64,000 bases of DNA from Microvelia longipes (GCA_018340805.1 JACMZG010001911.1:36523839-36587838); one strand, 5' to 3'; numbered from the stretch's first letter, positions 45,241-58,043 are shown. Notes: generated from the sequence alone by a model not told the origin. Program-made: numbers and translations.

Positions 45241-48189
45241 CTGTAAGACTTTGTTTGCTAAGCAAATAAGCAAACATTCTTTAAAAAAAGCCCAGCTGGC
45301 GAACCTTTTTGCACCAGTCTTTTTGTAATAATTTTGTTAGTGAATTGTGATTTAATAACAGTAATAATTGCTAGTTTTAAGTTTTGTTTTCTATGCAAGA
45401 AAACTTTAAGTTCTGCATCCTTTTTTTTTTATTGAGACAAAACATTAACGCTCCTCTTAAAACTTACTGTTGTAAAAAGACTTAATTTTTTTAAAAATTA
45501 AATGAAAAAAAAAACTTTATTCACGTTTTTACTTTTTCCTTTAAGAAAAAAGAACAATTAATTTTTTTGCTACAAAAAAAAGTAAGTCGGAAAAACTGGG
45601 TTTAACTTTTATTGTTTCTTTTAACTTTTATTATTCGAAAATAGGAATTCCTTTGATAAAAAGTTAAACATTAACATTTCACCGGTGAAACCGTAACCGC
45701 TATTACAATGCTTTATCTGCTTGTTTAGGGCAAACAGAAAGTTAAAATTAATTTTTGCCTTTACTATACTTTCTGAATGTTAAAAAAGTTTTTTTTCCTA
45801 ACAATTTATTTTAAAAAGATGTTTGTCCTTAAAATTAATGGCATGCAGTTGTATGATTTCTCCTGTTTGATGAAAAATAAGCTCTTGAAATTTTTTTTCT
45901 TTAAATATGATGGCAGCTCAAGGTAATATTGTGTTACGTAAGCTGCGGTTTGTTCTAAAGTAGGAGATACAAGAATTAAGTCAAAATGTATTTTATTAAA
46001 GTAATTTTAACACAATTATAATATGATAGTTTAATCCTCTTTACTTTGTTATTTTTTTTTAAATTAAGTTCGTTATTGAAAAAGTATACACAATTTATTT
46101 TGTGTTTACTGGAACAATAGTGTATAATAATTCAGGGGTCAAGGGTGCCTCTTTTCTTTTTTGTATGAATTTTGTTCATTATTTTTTGGGGTTTGTTTGG
46201 TTAAAGGCAAGCTGGTAGAATTTATAAGGTGATTCAGGTGGAGGGTTTTCATGAATGAAATACATTTTTTTGACATGTTAGTATATAGACCTGACTTGGC
46301 GTCATTGCAGGAATAAATAGTAAGTTCTCAATGTTGACCGCCTATACCGACCCCTGCAATGACGTCACATGCCATTCATTAAAGAAGTCAAATTTAATCT
46401 CCGAATGCGTTTGGTTTATTTACATCAAATTGAGATAACATAAAAAAAATTGTTTACAAAAAATTGGGTTAAAAGGATAATTTTAAGTTTTATTTCATTT
46501 ATTAAGTTTGCTTATTTATTTATGTCACAGATTTGTTGAAAGTTGAATTTTAAGGTTCTTTTAATAGGTTAATTATGAGAAGAGTTGGCAAGAGTCAAAT
46601 AGGGTTTCCTAGGCATAATGTGGCCTGACTTTTATTAGCCAACCTTGCATAACACTAGTAAAGGTGGGCAATATTGCAATACTGATCTGATTAAACGGTC
46701 ACAAACATTGCAATCTAGTTAAAAATCACATTTATATTTCAAACAAATGTTTAATATGAATTCTTATGAAGTAAACAAGTAAATTAGATTTATTTTACAA
46801 GTACACATGTAATTCTATTTAAAGGTCTCTTTGTTTTATTATTATCTTTAATTTTACTCTATGCTTGACAGAATTGTTTTCATTCTTTGTTTATATTAGA
46901 TTTATTTTTGGCCTTGTTTGCTGAGAAGATTTCTCTATATGTAACAGTCAAAGTTTATAAAAGAAACAGACAATACCAGTCGCTTTTATTCTGTTTGTTT
47001 TAAAGTTTAATAATTGTGTCGATATGAATTACAATGATTTTTTGTTAGCTCTTGTATAATTGGCATTCGGCCAATGAATTCACTAGTTGTATAGATAAGA
47101 AAAATTGTCGCCTACTATTTCCATTGTGGTTTAATTTTGGTTAAATTAATTCATATGGATAGAGGAGAGTTAGGGACGAGCAGATTCAATGATAGAAGAT
47201 ATAGGGTAGCCCCATAGAGTTGGGGACACATTAGTTTCACACCATAAACCTCTGGGGGGGCACTATATAATACTCTATACAAAGGCATTCACTATTTTGC
47301 TAAAATACACACAAGAACAACTTACGCCATCAATCTAAATGCAACCGCTTCTAATGGTAACTCATCAAAATGTTAATCACCCCCGCTCCTTTAAACCGTT
47401 CTCACATCTAATTCTTTATGGTCGTCCCATTTATACGTTTATAGTTTCCTACCTTGTCGTCCTACTAGTCTTTGTATCATAAATTTTCTTTTTGTCATCA
47501 TCTCATTTAATAATACATCTTTTCTCGTTTTAAAGATAAATCTTAATGTAAGCAGTAAATTGAAAAAAATATATAATTAATTATTATATGCCTGCTTTAT
47601 AATGTTCTCTGCTGATATTACAAAAGGTGTTAAAAATAATGAGGATCTTAGTTGGGTTTAAATGTATATTCTACGACAGAATTTGTTATCACATTTTTTT
47701 TAAATTTTAAAAGATAATAGATAATATTAATAAGAGGGAATGAAATATGACGAAATAAAGACAAGATTAGCCAAACTTGCGTTCATTAAATTGCAAGCTT
47801 GGTAATTGCATTTGGTGAATGATCCCTTCCAACTAACTTAATGATTTAAAATAAGAGCTGTTTTATTCTTTAATGATGATTATTCTTTTTAGCGAATTTC
47901 CTAAGAAAAAAAGAGCTTATAATGTTGGGGTCATGGAGAGGATAGAGATGGGGGGGGGGTTAAATTTTGGAAGGGGGAAGCTCACTGATAAAGAACACAC
48001 ACAAATAAATTTCAGAAAATCATAAAACTTCAAAAAAATGTCTTATTGTGCTGAAATTACACACACACACGTACTATTGTGTACGGTTAACACATGTATG
48101 AGGATTAAAATTTATTATCAGCATTAATTTTGGTTTTATCGATTGGCATATACATCATGAAAACTAATTACGTTTTTTGATTAATACAT
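45241..48189. other. Long AT-rich stretch without a supported gene
   Basis: A 15-bp inverted repeat (tggcgtcattgcagg at 46297-46311, cctgcaatgacgtca at 46353-46367; one mismatch) encloses about 40 bp and may be a short foldback remnant. A gcgaatttcct word near 47897 and a G-run near 47950 occur. Nothing coding is supported. Confidence 0.5.
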
Positions 48190-48335
48190 TTGAAAAATTA
48201 CGTATATCGTGGCAGTATGCCACTTATATAAAGTAATAATATGATAAACTGATATAGGATACCAACCATGTGGCCGTGATGTGCCCACCAGCAACGAAGC
48301 CGCGTAGTTGCTGACACCCGAGACGCCTTGGCTGC
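48190..48335. repeat. Dispersed repeat fragment (tatcgtggca family), copy 1
   Basis: It contains tatatcgtggcagtatgcca, gataaactgatataggatac and catgtggccgtgatgtgccc. The first half matches 54715-54810 in the same orientation. The overlapping minus-strand open frames at 48181-48398 are this repeat read backwards. Confidence 0.6.
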
Positions 48336-49147
48336 GGTGCGGCCAAGAAGCTGAAATTCTCTTGTTTTTAAACAAATGAGGTTATGATAGCGGTGCATTA
48401 TTTTAAGTAAAATCTAAATGTACCTATTTTGTTATCAACAAAAAGAAACGTATTTATGGTACCACCTATAAATACGTGCAAATTACATTTTTCAGATATA
48501 ATTGTTTTTTTTTTTCTTCTTGCGTTCGTAAACTAATTTTGTAAATGTTATTTCCCTCCCCGGATATTGTATTTAAAGTACGTGGAATAAACTGATATGA
48601 CTAAACTCAGATTAATATGTATATTAGTTCAATCTAGAATCAAACAAATAAAAATCTCTAGAAAGCGATACTTTTTTCTGTTTACTGGCCACGCATTTCC
48701 CCACACTCCAGCTCCTCAACTAACTACTTTATCTTTATATATTGTTATTATATCGATTACTTGATAAAGTATAATCATTGCTTATTTTACACTTTATTTT
48801 ACAGATTCTGTTAAATATTTATATTTTATTATTTTGTAATAACTGTTTGTGTCAGTGGTAGATTAAATGTAATATGTAACATGTATGGAATATTTCAGCT
48901 TTTCAGAATCTTCGTTAGAGTTTTTTTTTGCCTAAAGAAAATAATTTTGATTTGCAATGAAAATAGCATCTGAAAGTTTAATATTGTAGTTAATAGTAAC
49001 ACATTAAGAACGTTTTTAAAAAAGTAAAATTAACACTACTTGTGGTATTAAAGTTGTCAGCGAACATGAATGAGTGCATGTTGCGGTACATAAAATAATA
49101 GACTATAAAATTAAATTATTAGTTGTTTTGAGGGAGATTTTGTGGTA
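48336..49147. other. AT-rich stretch without a supported gene
   Basis: Nothing recognised. Confidence 0.55.
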
Positions 49148-49444
49148 TAGACTCACTATGATGTTTAATAAAAAACACACTAGAATTAAAACAATTAATA
49201 TATTGTCTACCACAATAGTATAAAAAAAATTATAACTGACCGGTTTCGACTTTACGTCATCGTCAGAGCTGTTACTGACTATAACAAGTCTGTAAACAGC
49301 TCTGATGATGACGTAAAGTCAAAACCAGTTAGTTATAATTTTTTTATACTATTGTGGTTGACAATATATCAATTGTTTTTAATTCTGTAAAATTTCTTTT
49401 AAATTTTATATTGTGTTTTTTTATTAAACATCATAGTTAGACTA
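49148..49444. mobile_element. 297-bp MITE with long terminal inverted repeats
   Basis: The ends tagactcactatgatg and catcatagttagacta are inverted. Pairing resumes as ttgtctaccacaatagtata versus tatactattgtggttgacaa and continues through gaccggtttcgactttacgt versus acgtaaagtcaaaaccagtt to gctgtt/aacagc around a loop of about 25 bp. The cggtttcgactttacgtcat type of word is frequent in dispersed repeats of invertebrates, as general knowledge. No coding capacity. Confidence 0.85.
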
Positions 49445-50515
49445 AAGTTTACTTGCTTATTTATTCATTTGATTTACCACTTCAATCCACATTTGAAAAT
49501 AAAAAAAACTACTTAAAAATAAACATTGTATATGGTTTATGTAATAAACTAAATCAAGGCTGCCAAGTTTCATCTCTGATTTTTTTTAATAAAGTAGATA
49601 ATCTTTATTTTTAATCATCACTAAATTATTACGTAATTCTGAGGACGATAGAAGTCCTAAGTCACGTAATTATGAGGACGATAGAAGTCCTAAGTTACAT
49701 ACAAGTTGGGTCAAGCGTAGCGAAATTATTGCACCCTAGACGTTTGTTAAACTCTCCATTCTAAGAAATACGGTCTTTAAGTTTTAGTCACCATGACATT
49801 CTGAGCACGAGCGAACCGAGTCCGAAGTTAAAAGAAAAATATCCAAAAAGATAAACACGATGTGATGTTCACTATATTTTTGAAACTAAGCAATGTTTAT
49901 TTCTGGTTACTACTCCTAATATTAGGCATACAAGCACAATTACTTTTGTTATTGTGCGCTTGTATGTTATATCTTGTCTATTGTATCGTGTGCATTGGCA
50001 ACTGTCAAAATGCTGCCTGAGATAAAAAGAAATGGGAAGTGGTTCAATTTTTTATTAATACGTGTAATGTTGTACTGATTTGAATTTTATTACTTTTGTT
50101 AACCCCACAATCCCATATCTTACTTTTTTTTATTGCTCTATTAATATTAGTATGTTTTGTGCATTAATAGTAAATGTTCTTTCTTTAGAAGTTTAATGTG
50201 AACTGCATGACAATGGTAAATTATTATTATTCTTGTTCTTCTAATTGCTGTAGTTTCTTAACCTTGAATCTATCCTATTAATACAACAATAGGATTTTAA
50301 TTAAGTATTATTAAATTTAATTACTGTATTTTGGTAGCCTTATTAGCGGTATTATGTCTTTCTCAATTTTATTTTGACAATTAAAGTTTTAACAATTAAT
50401 GTGAGTGTGCACTTGCGCGCTTGTTAAATAAGTTAATCATGACAATCTTTCTAAAGTTAAAGAGTGTATTAGATTTAGGAAATGAACCGTATCAACGCGA
50501 TCGTCACCTGAACAT
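49445..50515. other. No supported gene; 5S-family 3' motifs near 49.6-49.8 kb
   Basis: A 33-bp direct repeat (49631-49663 and 49664-49696; gaggacgatagaagtcctaa) and a later gcacgagcgaaccgagtccg near 49805 resemble the subrepeats at the 3' end of the 5S-derived family, here in plus orientation and without the core. The remainder is AT-rich with no gene. Confidence 0.5.
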
Positions 50516-51445
50516 AAACTGCAGAAGTCATGTCACTTTTATTGTCGCCCTCTCTTGAATACTGCTTCATATACTGTAGGAGTCATGTCGCTTTTATTGG
50601 CCTACTCTTTCGAATACTATTTCATATACTGTAGAAGTCATGTCACTTTTATTGGCCTCCTCTTTCGAATACTATTTCATATACTGTAGGAGTCATGTCA
50701 CTTTTATTGGCCTCCTCTTTTGAATACTATTTCATATACTGTAGGAGTCATGTCACTTTTATTGGCCTCCTCTTTCGAATACTATTTCATATACTGTAGG
50801 AGTCATGTCACTTTTATTGGCCTCCTCTTTCGAATACTATTTCATATACTGTAGGAGTCATGTCACTTTTATTGGCCTCCTCTTTCCAATACTATTTCAT
50901 ATACTGTAGAAGTCATGTCACTTTTATTGGCCTCCTCTTTCGAATACTATTTCATATACTGTAGAAGTCATGTCACTTTTATTGGCCTCCTCTTTCGAAT
51001 ACTATTTCATATACTGTAGGAGTCATGTCACTTTTATTGGCCTCCTCTTTCGAATACTATTTCATATACTGTAGGAGTCATGTCACTTTTATTGGCCTCC
51101 TCTTTCGAATACTATTTCATATACTGTAGAAGTCATGTCACTTTTATTGGCCTCCTCTTTCGAATACTATTTCATATCTGTAGAAGTCATGTCACTTTCA
51201 TTGGCCTCCTCTTTCGAATACTATTTCATATACTGTAGAAGTCATGTCACTTTTATTGGCCTCCTCTTTCGAATACTATTTCATATACTGTAGAAGTCAT
51301 GTCACTTTTATTGGCCTCCTCTTTCGAATACTATTTCATATCTGTAGAAGTCATGTCACTTTCATTGGCCTCCTCTTTCGAATACTATTTCATATACTGT
51401 AGAAGTCATGTCACTTTTATTGGCGTCCTCTCTCTATTTGTTTTA
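50516..51445. repeat. 55-bp tandem repeat array, about 17 copies
   Basis: The unit contains agtcatgtcacttttattgg, cctcctctttcgaatac and tatttcatatactgtag and repeats every 55 bp from about 50526 (for example 50581, 50636, 50691). Two units are 53 bp because ac is missing before tgtag. Most internal units are almost identical, which implies recent expansion or homogenisation. The unit is not a multiple of three, so the open frame at 51299-51487 is incidental. Confidence 0.95.
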
Positions 51446-51575
51446 ATCAAATTCCTTTGTTTACACAGTATTACATTATTATATTAACTATATCTATATT
51501 AAAGGATTGAGTGCCAAACTGGAGAATTGGAAAACCCTGTGCTGTGTGGCACATACTATTTAAATGGAAATACTA
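51446..51575. other. Non-repeat interruption of the 55-bp array
   Basis: About 130 bp of unrelated sequence (contains gccaaactggagaattgga) separates the homogeneous array from its diverged outlying units. Confidence 0.7.
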
Positions 51576-51722
51576 TTTCATGTACTGTAGCAGTCATGTC
51601 ACTTTTATCGACGTCCTCTCTCGAATACTACTTCACATACTGTAGAAGTTATGTCACTTTTATTTGCGTCCTCTTCTGAATACTAATTCATTTACTGTAG
51701 AAATTATTTCACTTTTATTGGT
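51576..51722. repeat. Diverged outlying units of the 55-bp array
   Basis: About three units with tactgtagcagtcatgtcac, actgtagaagttatgtcact and tactgtagaaattatttcac, all more diverged than the main array. Confidence 0.8.
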
Positions 51723-54194
51723 GTTCAAAACTGTCCCTAATCTTCCTTTTAAAATTCAACTTAAAGCTCTCTAAAATTTTAAATATTACGAGGGGTCAAA
51801 TTTCATTACTTGAGTTAGCTACGTTATACTTAGCACAATATACTTTTAGTTTTAAGTGATTTTATTTTTAAAATGGACCAGCGCGACGTGCTAAATTGTT
51901 TAAACCTTTTTGATATTATTTGCTATTTTATTTATAATTTATTTAATCATAGCAGAGCCATTTTTTATTGTAAAATTTAGTTTTTACCAAAAAAAATGTT
52001 TAAAAAAATATTTTTAATAGCGTGCTTAAAATTTTGCTTTAAGTTTTAAAAGTCTTAAAGTGGCATTGTCACTTATTTAAGTTCCTTTTGTCCTAAAAAA
52101 ATGTTTTAATGATTGTCCCTTTATGGAAAAGTTTTCCTTTCTGAATCTCTCTTTCTTCTTTCCTTGTAAAACTTTATACAAAACATTTTTTTCTTTGTTA
52201 ATTTTTTAATAGAAGTTATACTATGAATAAATTAATAATAAAGTTTAAAATGGGTTTTTACGAAAGAAAAGAAAAAAAATGGGAAGACATAAAAAAAGCT
52301 AATCATTACCAGAAATTTTTAAAACTTTGAAAAGTTAATATGATAAAAATTTAAAACTTTAAAATTGAAAATTTTATTTAAAGAATTGAAAATAAGAGTA
52401 ATGTTAAGTTTTCTATTTAAATTATCTTAAATAATAAATCTAAATTATGAGAATTTAATTGGTTTTAACATAAGTTTTATTATATTTTTGTTCGATTTTA
52501 TTAGTTGTGTGTCAATGAGTAAGAAACAATATTATTACTATAGTATAATAGCTATTCCAATATTGTAATAAGCTCTATAAAGACTGTATGTGGAATAAAA
52601 TTGTGTATTTGTGAAGAAACAAATAAAGTATTATTCCTGGCACAATAGTATGATCGTAATTCTATTTCTTTTCTTAAATGCTCTTTTTTAAACTTTTTTA
52701 TTGGGCTATTCAGTTTTATGATAGCATTTAAAATGTTATAGGTTAGAAACGTTATCTCTAAGTTCTTTACTTTAGTTCTTTGTGTCTTGTATAAACCTTC
52801 AGTTAGAAAACTTTGCTACAAGTCTATATCTTTCAATATTTCTTTGAACGACGATAATTTATTCAAGATAATCCCTTATTTTTTTGTTGTGCGAGTTCTT
52901 TTAATAGAATGAATAAATGTGTAGACTCATTTTTATAGGATGATTTTATGAATTGGAAAGGATTTGATTAAGTTTTATATCCTTTGAGTTTTTTTGTTGG
53001 ATGAAGTCTATGCTGTATTGATATTAAGTATGTGACACTGTGTAGAATACGGATAATAATATTAGTGTTATAAAAATACGTGTAAAATTTATTTAATGGA
53101 AAATAAAACGATAAATTTAGGAACCTTGTGTAATTGGAAAGGGATCAAGGAAAACCTTAAAGTGGCAAATGAAGTCTTTATTATAGTTCAGTCCAAGATA
53201 ATAATAAGTTTTGAATTAGGAAAAATAAATTTTATAGTTAACTTATGAAAAATGACTTTTGGCTGAATACGCTGTACGATGATTTGGGGTTCATGTTTTA
53301 ACAAACTCTTTAAATAGCTTCTTGATTCAAGAAGCCAATAGACGTCTCTTCTTAAAAAATAATCGATACCAAAAAACGTATCTTTTAAGATTTGAATTAT
53401 TAACCGAAATAATAACAGCTGCTATTCAACTCATAAAACTCTTTCAAAGTAATAGCAGGCAGAGGAGTTTGGGAATAGGGGAGGGGGGTGTATATTGTTA
53501 GACTTGTTCCCAACAAAAACACTCCATGAAAAAATGCGACGAAGTTTGCGTAAAAAGTTGTGACCTCAGTTTATGCCAAGTTTATTCTACATAAACATAT
53601 TGATATTTGCTTAATATTTCCACCATGTCCACACTCAAGCATTAACAGAGAACAGTTTGACTTTGCCAGAACACTATGGTGATTTAACGAATCATTGTCT
53701 TGTTATTATTACAGATAGTTTGTATTATTATACTTAGTGGGGTATTATTTAATACTTGCTAATTTATTGTTACTTTGATGAGTTGCAAAGTTTTCTATTC
53801 ATGCTTTAGTTTGGATATGATGGAGATATTAAGTAAACAGAATTATGATAAGACTTGCGTATGATTACAATTTTTAGGGGACTCAGTCGCATTTTTTCAC
53901 AGCGTTTTTGTTGGATCTCACTTTTTTTGTTGTAAATTATTTTGGCACTGAATCAGTTGTATAGATTTTGAAACTGTCCATTTTGCCGCTCTCTGTCTTT
54001 TTAGATCCATCTATATACTAACATTAAATAAATAATCATAAACCCAGAAAGTATAGAAATGTTATTGTGTTATTGCTATACCCGCACAATGCAAAATATT
54101 TTTCCGTTTAAACTTCATAAATCAAAAATAAATAAATAAAACTAAATAAATAAAAATAAAACTTAAAAAACATAAAGCTTGAAACATTTTTGAG
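51723..54194. other. AT-rich stretch without a supported gene
   Basis: Nothing recognised beyond AT-rich sequence with A/T runs. A G-rich patch lies near 53460-53490. Confidence 0.55.
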
Positions 54195-54625
54195 ATTGGA
54201 TTGAGATTTAGCAAGCATGTGACTATGTATAAGTCTAACATATGTGCCAAGTTTCATCTCATTATCAGTATTAGTTCAATTTTTATTGGACGGCTTGTGT
54301 ACGTTTTTTTTAAAAATTGGAAAATGGTCCGATTGAGTTGAAATTTAGTACAAGTATATACCTTTACCTAATAAATAAGTACACTGAGTTTCGTTTCAAT
54401 GAGACAAGTATATCCATGATTTTTATTAGATCATAAAAGTTAAGGAGCATTGAGCGTGGTCAGTGCTGTATGGGTGACCGCTGAGAATGATACGAATGCA
54501 TTTACCATCTGAAGACGAGCCAAGCGAGTCCAAAGTATAAATTTTGCGAACTGTATTTCTGGGAATGAGCAAAGCGAATCCGATGTAATGAGGCAAATTT
54601 CCGAGGTACCCCTTACCTGATTTTT
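54195..54625 (+). mobile_element. 5S-derived SINE-like element, most complete 3' end
   Basis: The leader (gtgccaagtttcatctcatt, ggacggcttgtgtacgtttt, tacactgagtttcgtttcaa) precedes the 5S-like core at about 54437-54490 (aaagttaaggagcattgagc, gtggtcagtgctgtatgggt, gaccgctgagaatga). The core keeps the A-box-like gttaag and C-box-like atgggtgaccgc. Next come subrepeats tgaagacgagccaagcgagt and atgagcaaagcgaatccgat and a terminus gaggtaccccttacctga followed by a T-run, as expected for a pol III stop. The open frame at 54440-54694 on the minus strand lies inside this element. Confidence 0.8.
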
Positions 54626-54714
54626 CTTTTTATCAATATCAGCTTTAGATCCTATTTTATCAAATGATAAAACAGTATGTAAAAAATCACGCATTTTTAG
54701 TGATACAAATGGAA
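54626..54714. other. Spacer between repeats
   Basis: Short AT-rich sequence between the 5S-derived copy and the next repeat. Confidence 0.5.
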
Positions 54715-54810
54715 ATTCGCTTGTATCGTGGCATTTTGCAACTTACATCTACTAATAATCTAACTAACTAATGTAAGTTAACCATATTGTCGTGGGACGC
54801 CCTCTAGCGC
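54715..54810. repeat. Dispersed repeat fragment (tatcgtggca family), copy 2
   Basis: gcttgtatcgtggcattttg, aataatctaactaactaatg and gtaagttaaccatattgtcg match 48190-48290 in order, followed by ggacgccctctagcgcc. Confidence 0.55.
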
Positions 54811-55734
54811 CAATGATGCTTATTTTTACACCTTTAATGCATGATTAACTATTAGATGTACTAAAATTATATTAAATTACCCTAAACTATTAAAGTTTCT
54901 TTTATACGCAGTAAGAGCTCTTATTTTTCGTACTTAATTTCCTTTTTATGTGGATAGTTCATTTTTTGGAATGGCATTTCTCTCATGTTATTTATTTCTC
55001 TCCTATGTAACATTGTAACCGAAAATGATTAAATTTCCCAAAGATGTAATACTATTAACATAACAGTATATGCAAAGTTTTTTTATCTAGTTGAAAATAT
55101 TTAATTCGTCTGGCTTTTTTTTTATATATTTCAATTTATAAGCTTGTACATTTTTCTGTTAAATAAAATGGAATATGTTTCCCAATCTAAAAAATAAGGT
55201 TCCAAGTGTATTTTTGGGGGGTAGCAATTTTTAGTTGAATATTTGTTGAGAGTGATGACCCTCTTGGGGCAATAAAGCTTGCCTCAGGAAATTGGGGGCC
55301 GGCAAGGTACCTAACTATGACCCCCAACTCCAATTTACTTTTATTGATGTTTTAACTGTAAAAGTATAAAATTGCTAACATGATAAAAAATCAATATTAT
55401 TAATTAAATTTTTTGCCTCTTGTATTTTAGACACCATGGATGTTCTATAGAAATAAAATATTATCTTTCCGATCTTTATTTAATTAAATTAATAAAAAGT
55501 AACTTGTTTCACAACTTGTCTAAAATCAATTGTATCGCAGAACCTTTCTAATCAAAATCAGGACCAAGGCAATTTTTCTTACTTTTAAAAATAATGTATT
55601 ACATTTTTATTTTATATTTATTCTTTTAAGGCCTCTTACCTAAAAGAACATTATAAAACATTTTATACATATTGTAACAAAACAAGGTAGTAAATTAACG
55701 TTATATACTGGATGTATGATATTATTGTAATATC
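54811..55734. other. AT-rich stretch without a supported gene
   Basis: A G/C-rich pair (ggggggtagcaa near 55215 and gacccccaactcc near 55320) lies in opposite orientation. No gene is seen. Confidence 0.5.
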
Positions 55735-55930
55735 CGCTTAGAGTCTTGCGACCCATCATGGAAAAAACCGCGCGGTAGAGGCGACCTTTATGTTCAAAGT
55801 GTAATCTAAAGCTGGCGTTAATTTATTTGAACAATAATGTTAAATAAACTGAGAAAGTAACCTGAGATGCGAACCTCAGACCGACGTGTTGTCAAAGGTA
55901 TCCTGGACCTCGTAGGCGGCTATACTGCAT
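55735..55930 (-). repeat. GC-richer repeat with B-box-like word, minus strand
   Basis: The minus strand reads ctgaggttcgcatctcagg, which resembles a pol III B box, near 55863-55885. The plus strand contains ccgcgcggtagaggcgacc, and aataaactgagaaagta, which resembles a segment near 5488-5505. This is probably a degraded tRNA-derived SINE. The match is loose. Confidence 0.4.
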
Positions 55931-57171
55931 TTATTTGTTATGTTATTAATAGAAATATTTGTATTATTATCATTATTTTTTTTTGGTCATAGCTATTATT
56001 TTATTACTCCCGATATTAGTTTTAGGGGTTATAATCCTTCAATAATCACTTTTATTTTAAGGTATGGATTTCTTATTAATTTTACTTAATTTAAGATCTC
56101 GCAAGATGAGATCTATTGGTTCCTATATGTTACATTTAACGTGGTAAATGTTTAGGATCATGTATATAACTTAAATACCATGATACATTGCTCATAAAAT
56201 TGCCATCTTAAAGGCTGATAGGCTATGTGATAAAAGCATTAAAGTCGGGTTTCGGTCTATTTTAACTCTTTACCAGGTATTTTAGTACCCTAATATTACG
56301 ATTATGCGTTAACTGAAGCTTTATGTTTGGCTGAGTTTATGATTCGTTAGTTTTAAATAGCGCGTTAAATTTAAAAGGTTTATTTTTAAGCTTTGACAAT
56401 AAAGGGTTATAAAGATAAAGCTACAACAAAAGTTACAGAATATAATTTACTAAAACATCTTGATAAAATAAATGTTTAGTTAATATAATAAGAAACTTGA
56501 TTGAGTTAGAGTGACATTACAATTAAAATAATAAGGAGGATAAAGTTAAATAAAAATAATTGTCATGGAAATTTAATTAAGTGTTTTTAAGAATGAGGAA
56601 AATGAATTAAAGGAAAACTGTGGTGGAGCGGTTCAGCAGTATGACGTAATTGTGGATTCAAAAACTGGACCTTTTTAACCCCTTCAGAGTTTTTAGAATG
56701 AAGATAGGGTGGGTTATAATGATTAGGGAATAAATTGGAATAGAGGGGGAGGAAAGTTGAGTTTTATTCTCTGGTTTAAAGGGTTAAAGAGAAAATCAGT
56801 GAGAGCGCAGTCAGCATTTCTAGTGTTGAGTGAAAATCAGGCAGGGAGAGACAAATCTGCCTCTCTGTCTCAAGCAATCAAACTTATTCTTATCTTCTCC
56901 CTACTACTGTCCTAACTATCCTACATCCTGACGTCGCCATAAAACAATCTTGTCACTTTACAACATGTTATTTTTCCTCTTTCTTTCTTTATTTTTCTTT
57001 TTTTATCTTATTTTAAATTTAAGTAAACTTTAGACAAAGGATTGGATTTAATTCTGTGTGTATTTATAGTTAATATGAGCGATTAATTGTCTACAAAATA
57101 TATGTTTTTTGAGAGTACAAAAGTATGAAAATATCTGATTAAGTTATTAGAATTTTGTGTATATAATCAAA
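55931..57171. other. No supported gene
   Basis: A segment near 56618-56675 (gtggtggagcggttcagcag, then tggattcaaaaactgg) loosely suggests tRNA-like A and B boxes but is too degenerate and too closely spaced to call. The rest is AT-rich. Confidence 0.45.
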
Positions 57172-57245
57172 AATTGGGTACGGGATACCTCGAAACATTT
57201 CCTCTCCATATTAGATTTGCTTCGTTCGTCTTCAGAATAAGAAAC
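57172..57245 (-). mobile_element. 3' end of 5S-derived family, minus strand
   Basis: The plus strand reads gggtacgggatacctcgaaa then atttgcttcgttcgtcttca, the reverse complement of the terminus of the copy at 54195-54625. Only about 70 bp remains. Confidence 0.65.
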
Positions 57246-57466
57246 ACCTAATATATATTGCAATATTATTTATTACATAAGGAAAATGATTGTGACAGCG
57301 CCAAACTACAGTTTAATGGAATTATGTTTTAATTTTTAACAATTATTTTTAAAGGTATTCATGTATAGGATAAAAAACAACATTGAAACAATTTCCGTTA
57401 TGAAATGAAACCTTATACATTTTTTGGGCTGTCATAAGACTAATAGCGTCCCGAATTTTGAAACAT
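57246..57466. other. AT-rich stretch
   Basis: Nothing recognised. Confidence 0.5.
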
Positions 57467-57580
57467 AATAAACACTGGGAGCATAATAATACGCATAATA
57501 ATACACTGGAGTACACACTGGGGATAATACACAATATGGGGAATAATACACTGGGGAACATAATAATACACTGGGAGCTA
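57467..57580. repeat. Irregular minisatellite of cactggg/aataata words
   Basis: cataataatacactgggg-type words repeat at irregular spacing of about 18-25 bp. The minus-strand open frame at 57349-57639 crosses it and owes its Cys/Ser/Val-rich composition to this repeat. Confidence 0.7.
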
Positions 57581-58043
57581 TGATGCACCCATGTATACAA
57601 CAGACAGACAACTAGGTAAAAACCACAAAGAAAATACAACTGAAACGGATAATTACTTTTTCTTTCAGTAGATAGAAAAAGTGCACTTTTCTTCCTATAC
57701 TATAAAGAGAAAGGTGGCTTTTTCTCCTTGTCACAAGTAGAGGGAGAAAAGTAAATTACTTTTCTTCCTCTACTCACGATCTACCGGTTTTGCACAATAT
57801 CATCCGATATGTCAGTGTTTTTTAACAATACCTACTTTCTTTGATCTAAATGGCTTGAAGTTTTTGTTATGAATCTAAAAAACTTTATTTAAATAAAAAA
57901 ATCAAATTCAAAGTTTAAGAATTAAAGAAAAAAGTTTTAAAATTGTATCTTTATGTGGTATCTATAATTTGTGTTATGCAAGTAAATAATAATAAATTTT
58001 TGATATTTTCTCCCTTCTGGAGAAAAAATCTTAAATTTACCAC
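57581..58043. other. Tail-module fragment and AT-rich sequence
   Basis: About 57592-57650 carries acagacagacaactaggtaa, accacaaag and tgaaacggataattac, matching the centre of the tail module. Between 57660 and 57790 purine/pyrimidine words such as tcttcctatac and agggagaaaagt recur. Confidence 0.5.

Noticed and set aside
48181..48398. Overlapping minus-strand open frames of 64 and 66 residues
   Set aside because: They overlap in two frames over a dispersed repeat that recurs, in part, at 54715-54810.
49220..49330. Hammerhead ribozyme in the MITE stem
   Set aside because: The minus strand has ctgacga...gaaac, but the first stem II pair does not form, the conserved UH before stem I is not in place, and the symmetry is explained by the terminal inverted repeats.
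50516..51445. CRISPR array
   Set aside because: Units are contiguous 55-bp repeats without unique spacers, in animal DNA with no cas genes.
57349..57639. 96-residue Cys-rich minus-strand frame resembling a secreted peptide
   Set aside because: Much of it is translated from an irregular cactggg minisatellite.
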